DNA of 64,000 nucleotides from Streptomyces tsukubensis (GTDB lineage: Bacteria; Actinomycetota; Actinomycetes; Streptomycetales; Streptomycetaceae): NCBI RefSeq assembly GCF_003932715.1, contig NZ_CP020700.1:6098501-6162500 (forward strand). The letters are read 5' to 3'. Shown here piece by piece: positions 26,214 to 34,826 of the stretch (its first letter is position 1; each line of letters starts with the position of its first letter). The notes beneath the pieces are model-generated. The model saw nothing but the letters and a program-made list of their open reading frames with translations. It searched no databases and was not told the DNA's origin. Both the position numbers and the translations under genes were made by a program.

Positions 26214-26544
26214 CGGCCCACAGCTCCCGTCCTCCTCGGTTGGGAGGACAGTAGTGACGCGGTGCGACCAGCGTCATTACATCTGAGCGGAAATTGAGGA
26301 TAACGATCCGGCCTCGTCCGTATACGATGCGTGAGGAAGGCGGCCGGCGGCGTACCGGGTGGATAACGGAAACCGACGGTCTCCCGAATGTCTCTTGACT
26401 CTCCGTACCGGATCGGCCTTGATGCCGAGGTACACCATGTCGCGCGCCGGGTAAGGACCATCACCGGGGAGCGCGAACACATCGAAGGACCGACGGCCGC
26501 GGAGTCAGTACCGCGGCGGGGTGCCACGGACCGGAGGGGGGCCG
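26214..26544. promoter_or_regulatory. divergent control region gluA/gluR
   Basis: 331 bases, locally less GC-rich than the genes. GGATAACG occurs twice in the same orientation at 26298-26305 and 26361-26368, 63 bases apart (six helical turns), and could be response-regulator sites. On the plus strand TTGACT at 26395-26400 is followed after 17 bases by CTTGAT, a possible gluR promoter. I see no gene here. Confidence 0.4.
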
Positions 26545-27261
26545 TTGAGACTGCTGCTCGTCGAGGACGACAACCACGTCGCCGCAGCCCTGTCGGCCGT
26601 CCTCGCCCGGCACGGCTTCGACGTGGTGCACGCCCGCAACGGCGAGGAGGCCCTGCGGGCGGTCCTCCCCGCGACCCACCCCGGCAAGCCGCCCTTCGGA
26701 GTGGTGCTGCTCGACCTCGGCCTGCCCGACCAGGACGGCTACCAGGTCTGCGGAAAGCTGCGGAAGCTCACCTCCACTCCGGTGATCATGGTGACTGCGC
26801 GCGCCGACGTACGCTCACGGATCCACGGCCTGAACCTCGGCGCCGACGACTATGTCGTCAAGCCGTACGACACCGGTGAACTGCTGGCCCGTATCCATGC
26901 CGTGGCCCGGCGCACCTCCGCCGGCGACGAGTTGCCCGCCCCGGGCCCCGGAGGAACGACGGACGACGCGCTGCGGCTCGGCGGAGTCACCGTCGAACTG
27001 CCCACCCGGCGCGTCCGGGTGGACGGCGAGACCGTCCAGCTCACCCGCAAGGAGTTCGATCTGCTGGCCCTCCTCGCGCAGCGGCCGGGCGTCGTCTTCC
27101 GCCGGGAGCAGATCATCAGCGAGGTGTGGCACACCAGCTGGGAGGGGACCGGCCGGACCCTGGAAGTGCATGTGGCATCGCTGCGCTCCAAACTGAGGAT
27201 GCCCGCGCTGATCGAGACCGTCCGCGGGGTCGGCTACCGCCTTGTGACTCCGGGCGACTGA
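26545..27261 (+). CDS. gluR: OmpR-type response regulator GluR
   Basis: A 238-residue response regulator. The receiver domain begins MRLLLVEDDNHVAAAL with the acidic pair, has the phospho-acceptor Asp in VVLLDLGLPDQDGY, and Lys in DDYVVKPYDTGEL. The winged-helix DNA-binding domain follows (LTRKEFDLLALLAQRPGVVF to TVRGVGYRL). The TTG at 26545 is chosen because GGAGGGGG lies just upstream at 26533-26540; a GTG at 26521 has none. The kinase gene follows after 7 bases. The position next to gluABCD matches the glutamate-sensing GluR of S. coelicolor. Confidence 0.93.
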   Translation: MRLLLVEDDNHVAAALSAVLARHGFDVVHARNGEEALRAVLPATHPGKPPFGVVLLDLGLPDQDGYQVCGKLRKLTSTPVIMVTARADVRSRIHGLNLGADDYVVKPYDTGELLARIHAVARRTSAGDELPAPGPGGTTDDALRLGGVTVELPTRRVRVDGETVQLTRKEFDLLALLAQRPGVVFRREQIISEVWHTSWEGTGRTLEVHVASLRSKLRMPALIETVRGVGYRLVTPGD

Positions 27262-27268
27262 CGGGACC

Positions 27269-28672
27269 GTGCGCACTCGTCTGCTGCCGCTGCTCATCGT
27301 CCTCATGGCGGGTGTGCTGCTGGCACTCGGCTTCCCCCTGGCCGTCAGTGTCGCCTCGGCACGGCAGCAGGAAGTAGTGGTCGACCGGATCGACGACACC
27401 GTGCGGTTCGCGGCTCTGGCGCAGTTCGTCTCGGACGGTGAGGGAGTCGAGGACGAGCGGCTCTCCACGCTCCAGGACCAGTTGAACCGCTACTACTCGA
27501 CCTACGGCATCCATGTCGGTGTCTTCCTGCGGAACGGCAGATCGCATCTGGCGCGGGCTCCCCAGGACTGGGGAGTCCCGCCGGAGGGCGAGGGCCAGCA
27601 GGCGTTCCGCGAGGCCCTGTCGGGGCGCCGATCGCAGGACCCGCCGCAGGTGTGGCCCTGGGACCGTGACGGCCGGCTGGTCGTCGCCTCGCCCGTGGTG
27701 CGGGACGGGGACGTCGTCGCCGTCGTCCTCACCGATTCGCCCACCGACCATCTGCGCTCCCGGACCCTCCGTGGCTGGCTGCTGATCGCGGCGGGCGAGG
27801 CGGCGGCCATGCTGCTCGCCGTCGGCGCCGCCTTCCGGCTGACGGGTTGGGTCCTGCGTCCCGTACGGGTGCTCGACGCCGCCACCCACGACATCGCCAC
27901 CGGCCGGCTGAAGTCCCGGGTGGCGGCCGCGGGCGGACCGCCCGAACTGCGCCGGCTGGCCCGCTCCTTCAACGAGATGGCCGACAACGTCGAGGGCGTA
28001 CTCGAACAACAGCGGGCGTTCGTCGCCGACGCCTCCCACCAATTGCGCAATCCGCTGGCAGCCCTGCTGCTGCGGATCGAACTGCTGGCCCTGGAACTCC
28101 CCGAGGGCAACGAGGAGATCGCCTCCGTCCGCACCGAGGGCCGCCGTCTCGCCCAGGTCCTCGACGATCTGCTCGACCTCGCGCTCGCCGAGCACACCTC
28201 CGCCGACCTCGAACTGACGGACATCGGCGCACTCGCCGCCGAGCGGGTGGCCTCCTGGCGCCCCGTCGCCGAGGACAAGGGCGTCCGCCTCACGGGCAAC
28301 GGCGGCGCCGTCACGGCCTGGGTGGACCCGATCGCCCTGTCGAGCGCGCTGGACGCGGTGATCGACAATGCGGTGAAGTTCACCCCGCGGGGCGAGACGG
28401 TCACCGTGACCGTGGCCTCCCAGGGCGACACCACCACCGTGGTGATCACCGACGGCGGTCCCGGACTCACCGAGGACGAACTGGTCCGGATCGGTGACCG
28501 CTTCTGGCGCAGCAACCGCCACCAGAACATCAAGGGCTCCGGCCTCGGACTCTCCATATCCCGTGCCCTTCTCTCCGCGGGCGGCGGCAGGATCTCCTAC
28601 GGCCACCACGAGCCGCGGGGCCTCAAGGTCACCCTGACCGTCCCCCGTACCCCGCCCGCCTCTACGGCTTGA
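27269..28672 (+). CDS. gluK: sensor histidine kinase GluK
   Basis: A 467-residue membrane kinase. One helix (about 5-28), an extracytoplasmic sensor of about 130 residues, a second helix (about 168-190), then a HAMP domain. The H-box is FVADASHQLRNPLAALLLR with the phosphorylated His, the N-box is DNAVKFTPRG, and G-boxes are DGGPGL and GSGLGLSI. It starts at GTG and ends overlapping the convergent TAXI gene by 11 bases. It probably senses external glutamate and phosphorylates GluR. Confidence 0.93.
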   Translation: MRTRLLPLLIVLMAGVLLALGFPLAVSVASARQQEVVVDRIDDTVRFAALAQFVSDGEGVEDERLSTLQDQLNRYYSTYGIHVGVFLRNGRSHLARAPQDWGVPPEGEGQQAFREALSGRRSQDPPQVWPWDRDGRLVVASPVVRDGDVVAVVLTDSPTDHLRSRTLRGWLLIAAGEAAAMLLAVGAAFRLTGWVLRPVRVLDAATHDIATGRLKSRVAAAGGPPELRRLARSFNEMADNVEGVLEQQRAFVADASHQLRNPLAALLLRIELLALELPEGNEEIASVRTEGRRLAQVLDDLLDLALAEHTSADLELTDIGALAAERVASWRPVAEDKGVRLTGNGGAVTAWVDPIALSSALDAVIDNAVKFTPRGETVTVTVASQGDTTTVVITDGGPGLTEDELVRIGDRFWRSNRHQNIKGSGLGLSISRALLSAGGGRISYGHHEPRGLKVTLTVPRTPPASTA

Positions 28673-29660
28673 CCGAGCGGTAGTAGCGCCGTGATCCCTC
28701 GTGCAGCGGCAGGGGATCGGTGTAGATGGCGGTACGGAGATCGACGAGCTGGGCGGGGTGGACGGTGTTGCCTATGCGATCGCGACTTTTGATCACCGTG
28801 CGGGTGAAGCCCTCGACCAGCGCCGGGTCGATCCGGTCGGTGGTCACCAACAGATTCGCCACGGCCATCGAGTCGACCGGCAGCCCGCTCTGGGTGAGGG
28901 GATACAGATCGGGCGGCATGACCGCGAAGCGGTAGTACGTCGTCGGATTGCCGGTGCTGTGGACCTTCGATATCAGCTCCCGTCCGAGCGGGACCAGACG
29001 TATGCGGAAGCGCTCCGAGAGCGACTCCACCGCGGTGGTGGGGAGCCCGCCGGACCAGAAGAAGGCGTCTATCGTGCCGTTCGCCAGCAGCTGGGGGACG
29101 GTGTCGATGCCGTTGGGCGCGGCAGTGACGTCCTTCACGGGATCGAGCCCTGCGGCGGCCAGCAGCCGCTCCGCGATCAGCCGCACCCCCGACCCCGGCT
29201 GTCCGACGCCCACCTTCAGCCCCCGCAGGTCGGCGACCTTCCGCACCTGGGATCCGGCGGGCACCACCAGTTGCACATAGTCGTCGTAGAGCCGGGCACA
29301 GCCCCGCAGCCGGTCGGCCCCCGGCTTGCCGTCCTGCTGGTACTTGGCGACGGCGTCGGCGGTGGCGATGGTGAAGTCCGCCTCCCCGGATGCCACCCGG
29401 GCCAGATTCTCCTGGGAGCCTTCGCTCGTCCGCAGCGCTATGTCCACCTCGGGCAGGTCCTTGGCGAGAGCGACCTGGAGCAGTGCGCCGTACCGCTGGT
29501 AGACGCCGCTCTGCACACCGGTGCTGAAGGTCATCGTGCCGCGGGGGCCCGGCTCGCCGAGCGGCAGCAGCCACCACAGCATCAGTCCGAGCGCCGCGAG
29601 CACGGCGGCGGACACGGTCAGCGCGCGCCGGCGCCCCGTGCGGAGCAGGTTGGTGAACAT
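28662..29660 (-). CDS. TAXI-family TRAP solute-binding protein, no adjacent permease
   Basis: A 332-residue protein with an N-terminal membrane helix (residues about 13-33) that probably anchors it outside the cell; there is no lipobox. The TAXI fold is shown by FSTGVQSGVYQRYGALL, LARVASGEADFTIATADAV, LRGLKVGVGQPGSGVRLIA and GTIDAFFWSGGLPTTAV. Such proteins normally feed a DctQM permease, absent here. Thermus TAXI proteins have been crystallised with glutamate. Its 3' end overlaps gluK, so a role as an accessory glutamate receptor is possible but inferred. Confidence 0.88.
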   Translation of the reverse strand: MFTNLLRTGRRRALTVSAAVLAALGLMLWWLLPLGEPGPRGTMTFSTGVQSGVYQRYGALLQVALAKDLPEVDIALRTSEGSQENLARVASGEADFTIATADAVAKYQQDGKPGADRLRGCARLYDDYVQLVVPAGSQVRKVADLRGLKVGVGQPGSGVRLIAERLLAAAGLDPVKDVTAAPNGIDTVPQLLANGTIDAFFWSGGLPTTAVESLSERFRIRLVPLGRELISKVHSTGNPTTYYRFAVMPPDLYPLTQSGLPVDSMAVANLLVTTDRIDPALVEGFTRTVIKSRDRIGNTVHPAQLVDLRTAIYTDPLPLHEGSRRYYRSVKP

Positions 29661-29897
29661 GCTTGCGATCCTGTCAGTTACTCACCGTGATGACCAGACC
29701 GATGGCGAGGACTCGCCAGAGATGGAATCCCGACCTCCGGCGGGGTCCGCCCCGGGGCCGTTCCCCGCCGGAGGCCCACCGGGTGCCCACCCGCTGCCTG
29801 CCGGTGTCCGGCCCCTGCCCGGCCCCGGTGAGCCCTCCGCCCGCCCTCCGCCCGGGTTCCGGCCGGGGGCACGCCGGACAACGCCTACTCTTGTTGC

Positions 29898-31418
29898 ATG
29901 AGCAGCAGGGACCGGAGCGGCGCAGTGGATGCCACACGTACATATGAGGTTCGTACCTACGGGTGCCAGATGAACGTCCACGACTCGGAGCGCCTCTCGG
30001 GCCTGCTGGAGGGCGCAGGATACGTCCGCGCCCCCGAGGGCTCCGACGGCGACGCGGACGTCGTCGTCTTCAACACCTGCGCGGTCCGCGAGAACGCCGA
30101 CAACAAGCTCTACGGCAACCTCGGGCGGCTCGCCCCCCGGAAGACGCAGCGCCCCGGTATGCAGATCGCCGTCGGCGGCTGTCTCGCGCAGAAGGACCGC
30201 GACACGATCGTCAAGCGCGCCCCCTGGGTCGATGTCGTCTTCGGTACGCACAACATCGGGAAGCTGCCCGTCCTCCTGGAGCGCGCCCGGGTGCAGGAAG
30301 AGGCGCAGGTAGAGATCGCGGAGTCGCTGGAGGCCTTCCCCTCGACCCTGCCGACCCGCCGCGAGTCCGCGTACGCCGCCTGGGTCTCCATCTCCGTGGG
30401 CTGCAACAACACCTGCACCTTCTGCATCGTCCCCGCGCTGCGCGGCAAGGAGAAGGACCGCAGGCCGGGCGACATCCTCGCGGAGATCGAGGCGCTGGTC
30501 GCCGAGGGCGTCTCCGAGATCACCCTGCTCGGCCAGAACGTCAACGCCTACGGCTCCGACATCGGCGACCGCGAGGCCTTCAGCAAGCTGCTCCGCGCCT
30601 GCGGGGGCATCGAGGGCCTGGAGCGCGTCCGCTTCACCTCCCCGCACCCCCGCGACTTCACCGACGACGTCATCGCCGCCATGGCCGAGACGCCGAACGT
30701 GATGCCCCAGCTCCATATGCCGCTCCAGTCCGGTTCGGACGCGGTCCTGCGGGCCATGCGCCGCTCCTACCGGCAGGAGCGTTTCCTCGGGATCATCGAG
30801 AAAGTGCGTGCCGCCATCCCGCACGCCGCCATCTCGACCGACATCATCGTCGGCTTCCCCGGCGAGACCGAGGAGGACTTCGAGCAGACGCTGCACACGG
30901 TCCGCGAAGCCCGTTTCGCCAACGCCTTCACCTTCCAGTACTCCAAGCGCCCCGGCACCCCCGCGGCCACCATGGACGGGCAGATCCCCAAGGAGGTCGT
31001 GCAGGCGCGCTACGAGCGGCTGGTCGCGCTCCAGGAGGAGATCTCCTGGGACGAGAACAAGAAGCAGGTCGGCCGGACCCTCGAAGTGATGGTCGCCGAG
31101 GGCGAGGGCCGCAAGGACGGCGCCACCCGCCGCCTCTCCGGCCGGGCACCCGACAACCGCCTCGTCCACTTCACCCAGCCCGACGAGGACGTGCGGCCGG
31201 GCGATGTGGTCACCGTCGAGATCACCTACGCGGCCCCGCACCACCTGCTCGCGGAGGGACCCGTGTCCTCCGTGCGGCGCACCCGTGCCGGGGACGCCTG
31301 GCAGAAGCGGAACGAAGCGCCGGCGCCGACAGCCGCCGGGGTCATGCTGGGCCTGCCCTCGGTCGGCGTCCCCGCGCCCCTGCCTGCGGCCTCGGCGCCC
31401 GCCTGCGGCGCGGTCTGA
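29898..31418 (+). CDS. miaB: tRNA-2-methylthio-N6-dimethylallyladenosine synthase MiaB
   Basis: A 506-residue radical-SAM methylthiotransferase acting on adenosine 37 of tRNAs after MiaA. The N-terminal domain ([29 protein letters not shown]) carries three Cys for one iron-sulfur cluster. The radical SAM motif CNNTCTFC binds the second. A TRAM domain near 395-460 and an Ala/Pro-rich tail follow. The ATG follows TACTCT (29886-29891) by 6 bases with no Shine-Dalgarno sequence, so the mRNA is probably leaderless. miaA lies 1.8 kb downstream. Confidence 0.97.
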   Translation: MSSRDRSGAVDATRTYEVRTYGCQMNVHDSERLSGLLEGAGYVRAPEGSDGDADVVVFNTCAVRENADNKLYGNLGRLAPRKTQRPGMQIAVGGCLAQKDRDTIVKRAPWVDVVFGTHNIGKLPVLLERARVQEEAQVEIAESLEAFPSTLPTRRESAYAAWVSISVGCNNTCTFCIVPALRGKEKDRRPGDILAEIEALVAEGVSEITLLGQNVNAYGSDIGDREAFSKLLRACGGIEGLERVRFTSPHPRDFTDDVIAAMAETPNVMPQLHMPLQSGSDAVLRAMRRSYRQERFLGIIEKVRAAIPHAAISTDIIVGFPGETEEDFEQTLHTVREARFANAFTFQYSKRPGTPAATMDGQIPKEVVQARYERLVALQEEISWDENKKQVGRTLEVMVAEGEGRKDGATRRLSGRAPDNRLVHFTQPDEDVRPGDVVTVEITYAAPHHLLAEGPVSSVRRTRAGDAWQKRNEAPAPTAAGVMLGLPSVGVPAPLPAASAPACGAV

Positions 31419-31430
31419 GGCACGGGAACC

Positions 31431-31480
31431 CGCGAGAACACGGGGGTACGGGAAGTACGCGAGCACGGGGGTACGGGACA
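31431..31480. repeat. 27/26-bp imperfect tandem repeat, G-rich
   Basis: CGCGAGAACACGGGGGTACG and a near copy starting at 31458 (one base shorter) both end ACGGGGGTACGGGA. The same core forms the 16-bp tandem repeat at 22701-22732. It lies in the miaB-downstream spacer 31419-31611. Confidence 0.7.
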
Positions 31481-31611
31481 CCCGGCCCGGATCAGGTACG
31501 GCGGCGCCGCATCCGGCGGCAGCCGCCCGGCCCCGGGCCCCGCTTCCGTACCGCGGCACCGGTGGCGACCGGCCCCGGGAACCCGCAGACGCACGCACTA
31601 GGCTGCCGATC

Positions 31612-32319
31612 ATGCTTGTCGCCGCCGCAGTGTGCCCGTGTCCGCCCCTCCTCGTCCCCGAGGTGGCCGCCGGTGCCGCCGCCGAACTCGACCCCGTACG
31701 GACAGCGTGTCTCGACGCCGTCGCAGCCCTGTCAGCGGCCGACCCCGAGCTGCTCGTCGTGGTGGGAACCGCCGGGCCGGACGCGCTCGGCCGTTATCCG
31801 TCCGGGGCCACCGGCAACTTCCGGGGCTTCGGCGTCGACCTCGGAGTGCGCCTCGGACCCGGAGAGCCCGGCGGGCGGCCCCTGCCGTACTCCCTCGCCG
31901 TCGGCGCCTGGCTGCTTGCCCGGGCCGACGGGCCGCACTGCCCCGTCGAAGGGCTCGCGGTCGACGAACGGCTCGGGGCCGAGGAGTGCGCCGTCACGGG
32001 CCGGGAGACGGCCGCCCGGGCCCCCCGGGTCGCCCTGCTGGTCATGGGCGACGGCAGCGCCTGCCGGACGCTCAAGGCGCCCGGGTATCTCGACGAGCGC
32101 GCCGCCGCATTCGACGCAGCCGCCGCGCAGGCCCTCGGCAAGGCCGATATCGCCGCCCTCACGGCGCTCGACGCGACCCTCGCCCACGAGCTGAAGGCCG
32201 TGGGCCGCGCGCCCTGGCAGATCCTGGCCGGAGCGGCCGACGGCACCCGGCCGACGGGCACCCTTCTGGCGGAGGACGCCCCGTACGGAGTCGGCTACAC
32301 CGTCGCCACCTGGACCTGA
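31612..32319 (+). CDS. class III extradiol dioxygenase (LigB)-like protein
   Basis: A 235-residue protein beginning MLVAAAVCPCPPLLVPEVAAG. The overall pattern, with LLVVVGTAGP and a C-terminal APYGVGYTVATW, resembles the LigB-type extradiol dioxygenase fold found as a conserved hypothetical between miaB and miaA in streptomycetes. The metal-binding His of true dioxygenases are not obvious, so catalysis is doubtful. TAGGCT (31599-31604) lies 7 bases before the ATG, suggesting a leaderless transcript. A very strong terminator follows. Confidence 0.7.
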   Translation: MLVAAAVCPCPPLLVPEVAAGAAAELDPVRTACLDAVAALSAADPELLVVVGTAGPDALGRYPSGATGNFRGFGVDLGVRLGPGEPGGRPLPYSLAVGAWLLARADGPHCPVEGLAVDERLGAEECAVTGRETAARAPRVALLVMGDGSACRTLKAPGYLDERAAAFDAAAAQALGKADIAALTALDATLAHELKAVGRAPWQILAGAADGTRPTGTLLAEDAPYGVGYTVATWT

Positions 32320-32363
32320 ACGGAGCAGCGGCCACCGGCATCGGCGGACCGGGCCCCGAACAA

Positions 32364-32406
32364 CGGCCGAGGGCCGCGGAGCGGCATGCTCCGCGGCCCT
32401 CGGCCG
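32364..32406. terminator. bidirectional terminator, 19-bp perfect stem
   Basis: Arms at 32364-32382 and 32388-32406 are perfectly complementary around GGCAT. The stem lies between the convergent LigB-like and antitoxin-like genes. Confidence 0.9.
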
Positions 32407-32428
32407 TGACCGGGAACGGGGCCGGGCC

Positions 32429-32686
32429 TCAGGCGGCCGGCGGGGGAGAGGCGGGCGGCGGAGGAGTGCCGCCGTCGTCCTTGTGCGCGATCCGGTCCAG
32501 GGCCTCCTTGGCCTTGCCGGTCCCCGTTTCGATCTTGTCGCTGTACTTGCCCTTGGTCCGTGAGTCGACCGCCTTGGCGGCCTTCTCCAGACCGTGCTCA
32601 ATCTTGCCCCCGTGCTGCTGCGCGAGGTCGGAGACCTTCTCCTTGGCCGGGGCGAGCTTGGCCTTCAGCGTGTCCATGAGACCCAT
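32429..32686 (-). CDS. MT0933-type antitoxin-like small protein
   Basis: An 85-residue Lys/Ala/Asp-rich protein starting MGLMDTLKAKLAPAKEKVSD, with HGGKIEHGLEKAAKAVD and KYSDKIETGTGKAKEALDR. This matches the Rv0909/MT0933 antitoxin family of actinobacteria. The tail is Pro-rich. GGAAGGTGG precedes the ATG. No toxin-like gene is next to it: the upstream neighbour is a low-complexity protein. The family name may therefore not reflect its role here; Streptomyces carry such solo copies. Confidence 0.75.
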   Translation of the reverse strand: MGLMDTLKAKLAPAKEKVSDLAQQHGGKIEHGLEKAAKAVDSRTKGKYSDKIETGTGKAKEALDRIAHKDDGGTPPPPASPPPAA

Positions 32687-32777
32687 GGGCCACCTTCCCT
32701 CGTGAGCGACTGGTGACATCCAGTGTGACAAATCCGCGCCGGTTTCGCGTTCGGGACGGATCATGCGGGGCGACCGG

Positions 32778-33080
32778 CTACTGCCGGGCGCCTTCCCCGG
32801 CCTCGCTGCCCTCGATGTCGCCCGCCGACTGCTGGCGGGGGATCTCCACGCCTGCCCGGGCCGGCGTCTCCGCCGTGCCGTCCGGGGCCTTCTCCGCGTC
32901 CGCCGCTGCCGCCGTGCTTTCGTCCGCGGCCGGGGCACCGCCGTCCGCCCCCTGCGCCTCGCCGGATTCCCCATCGGCCCCGGCCGACTGCGCCGTATCC
33001 CCGGCGGGTGTCCCCGCCGACTCCGTCTCCGCCTCCTGCTTCGCCTTCTTCTTCCGGCCCAACCATGAGAAAACGCTCAT
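32778..33080 (-). CDS. small acidic low-complexity protein, hypothetical
   Basis: A 100-residue protein. A short amphipathic N-terminus MSVFSWLGRKKK is followed by a disordered Ala/Glu/Asp/Gly-rich chain with no domain. GGAG lies 7 bases before the ATG at 33080. The N-terminal hydrophobic-basic pattern could touch the membrane. I do not recognise a function. It is divergent from miaA and shares strand with the antitoxin-like gene 91 bases downstream. Confidence 0.7.
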   Translation of the reverse strand: MSVFSWLGRKKKAKQEAETESAGTPAGDTAQSAGADGESGEAQGADGGAPAADESTAAAADAEKAPDGTAETPARAGVEIPRQQSAGDIEGSEAGEGARQ

Positions 33081-33261
33081 CAGCACTCCATCAGCTCCTT
33101 GTGCGGGCCGCGATCCGCGGCGCCCGGAGCGCCCTGTCGCGCAGTCCGGGCCCATGGGTCCGCAAACCGGTGCCCGCGACTCCGCAACAGGAACGAAGTC
33201 CCGGCCGCCCCGTCACCTCGCTCGTTCGGGGACACGGCGCCGGGTTTGGGAGACTGGGACG

Positions 33262-34200
33262 GTGAGTAGTGCAGCCCCCGCCCCGCGGGTCATCGCCGTC
33301 GTCGGTCCCACTGCGGCCGGAAAGTCCGATCTGGGTGTCTTCCTTGCCCGAGAGCTCGACGGCGAGGTCGTCAACGCCGACTCCATGCAGCTCTACCGGG
33401 GGATGGACATCGGCACCGCCAAACTGACGGTCGAGGAGCGCGGGGGAATCCCGCACCACCTCCTGGACATCTGGGACGTCACCGAGGCCGCGAACGTCGC
33501 CGAGTACCAGCGGCTCGCCCGGGCCGAGATCGACCGGCTGCTGGCTGAGGGCCGGACACCGGTCCTGGTCGGCGGCTCCGGACTGTACGTCCGCGGCGCT
33601 GTCGACACCCTGGACTTCCCCGGCACCGACCCCGCGGTCCGGGCCCGGCTGGAGCGCGAACTGGACGAGTCCGGCCCCGGGGCACTGCACGCCAGGCTCG
33701 CCGCCGCCGACCCCGAAGCGGCCCGCGCGATCCTCCCCGGCAACGGCCGCCGCATCGTCCGCGCCCTCGAAGTGATCGAGATCACGGGAAAGCCCTTCAC
33801 AGCCAATCTCCCCCGCCACGAGTCCGTCTACGACACCGTCCAGATCGGTGTCGACGTGGCCCGCCCGGAGCTCGACGAACGCATCACCCGACGCGTCGAC
33901 GTGATGTGGGACGCGGGCTTCGTCGACGAGGTGCGCGCCCTGGAGAAGCAGGGCCTGCGGGACGGGCTCACCGCTTCGCGCGCCCTCGGCTACCAGCAGA
34001 TCCTTGCCGCGCTGGCGGGGGAGTGCACCGAGGAGGAGGCGCGCGAGGCGACCGTACGCACCACCAAACGCTTCGCACGCCGTCAGGATTCGTGGTTCAG
34101 GAAGGATCCCCGGGTGCATTGGCTCAGTGGGGCTGCGGAGGACCGCGCGGAACTTCCGCATCGGGCGCTGGCGTTGATCGAACGAGCGGTTACAGCCTGA
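33262..34200 (+). CDS. miaA: tRNA dimethylallyltransferase MiaA
   Basis: A 312-residue enzyme adding a dimethylallyl group to adenosine 37 of tRNAs reading UNN codons, the substrate step for MiaB. The P-loop is GPTAAGKSDLG, followed by VNADSMQLYRGMDIGTAK and GGSGLYVRG, with the late SRALGYQQ and KRFARRQDSWFRKD motifs. The GTG at 33262 follows GAGACT by 6 bases with no Shine-Dalgarno sequence, so it is probably leaderless. Confidence 0.97.
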   Translation: MSSAAPAPRVIAVVGPTAAGKSDLGVFLARELDGEVVNADSMQLYRGMDIGTAKLTVEERGGIPHHLLDIWDVTEAANVAEYQRLARAEIDRLLAEGRTPVLVGGSGLYVRGAVDTLDFPGTDPAVRARLERELDESGPGALHARLAAADPEAARAILPGNGRRIVRALEVIEITGKPFTANLPRHESVYDTVQIGVDVARPELDERITRRVDVMWDAGFVDEVRALEKQGLRDGLTASRALGYQQILAALAGECTEEEAREATVRTTKRFARRQDSWFRKDPRVHWLSGAAEDRAELPHRALALIERAVTA

Positions 34201-34305
34201 TCACGTGATGGCATCGGGACGCCATGCCCGTCATCCGGGCCGTCCCGGCCGTGCCATCATCGAGCAACGATCGACGTGGAGTCCGAGTTGGGAGGGCGCG
34301 TGGCG

Positions 34306-34746
34306 ATGGAGGCCGGCCCTCACGACACCGAGCAGCAACCCCGCGACGCCGTCGACGGCGCGCCCGGGCTCAGCTCCGACGGCCCCGACGACGGAGAGCT
34401 CATCGCCGCGGAGGTCGAGGTCGAGCTGCGCCCCGCGCGCCGGCTGAGGATCTGGCAGCTCGCGCCCATCGTCGTCCTCGCCGCCGTCGGCTCACTGATG
34501 TTCGCCTTTCCGCTCGCCTTCGGTACGGGCGAGACGGGTGCCGTCGTCGCCATGCTGGGGCTCCTGATCAGCTGCTGCGCCGCCGGCTGGGGCGTGATGG
34601 CCGCCCGCCGGGTGGGCCACACCTGGCCCGGGCTGCCGTCCCGGGGCTCCGGCGAGCGCCCGGACTGGCGGGTCCTCGCGCTCTACGTCGGCGCTGCGGC
34701 CCTGATGGTCGCCCTGGCCGTCTGGCGCGTCGCCCGCCTGCGCTGA
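34306..34746 (+). CDS. membrane protein, hypothetical
   Basis: A 146-residue protein with an acidic hydrophilic N-terminus (residues 1-45) and three hydrophobic segments (about 52-72, 80-100 and 123-140). GGAGGG at 34291-34296 stands 9 bases before this ATG; an in-frame GTG at 34300 is the alternative start. It lies between miaA and dapF on the same strand. No recognisable domain. Confidence 0.75.
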   Translation: MEAGPHDTEQQPRDAVDGAPGLSSDGPDDGELIAAEVEVELRPARRLRIWQLAPIVVLAAVGSLMFAFPLAFGTGETGAVVAMLGLLISCCAAGWGVMAARRVGHTWPGLPSRGSGERPDWRVLALYVGAAALMVALAVWRVARLR

Positions 34747-34826
34747 GCAGCCGCCCACGCCCGCGGCGGCCCCCCGTCGAGCCCGGTCCGATCCACCACG
34801 ACGGCGCAGCTCGTACGATGGACGGC

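Noticed and set aside
29682..31613. 643-codon minus-strand frame opposite miaB
   Set aside because: Antisense to a certain gene and lacking any recognisable domain; attributable to codon bias.
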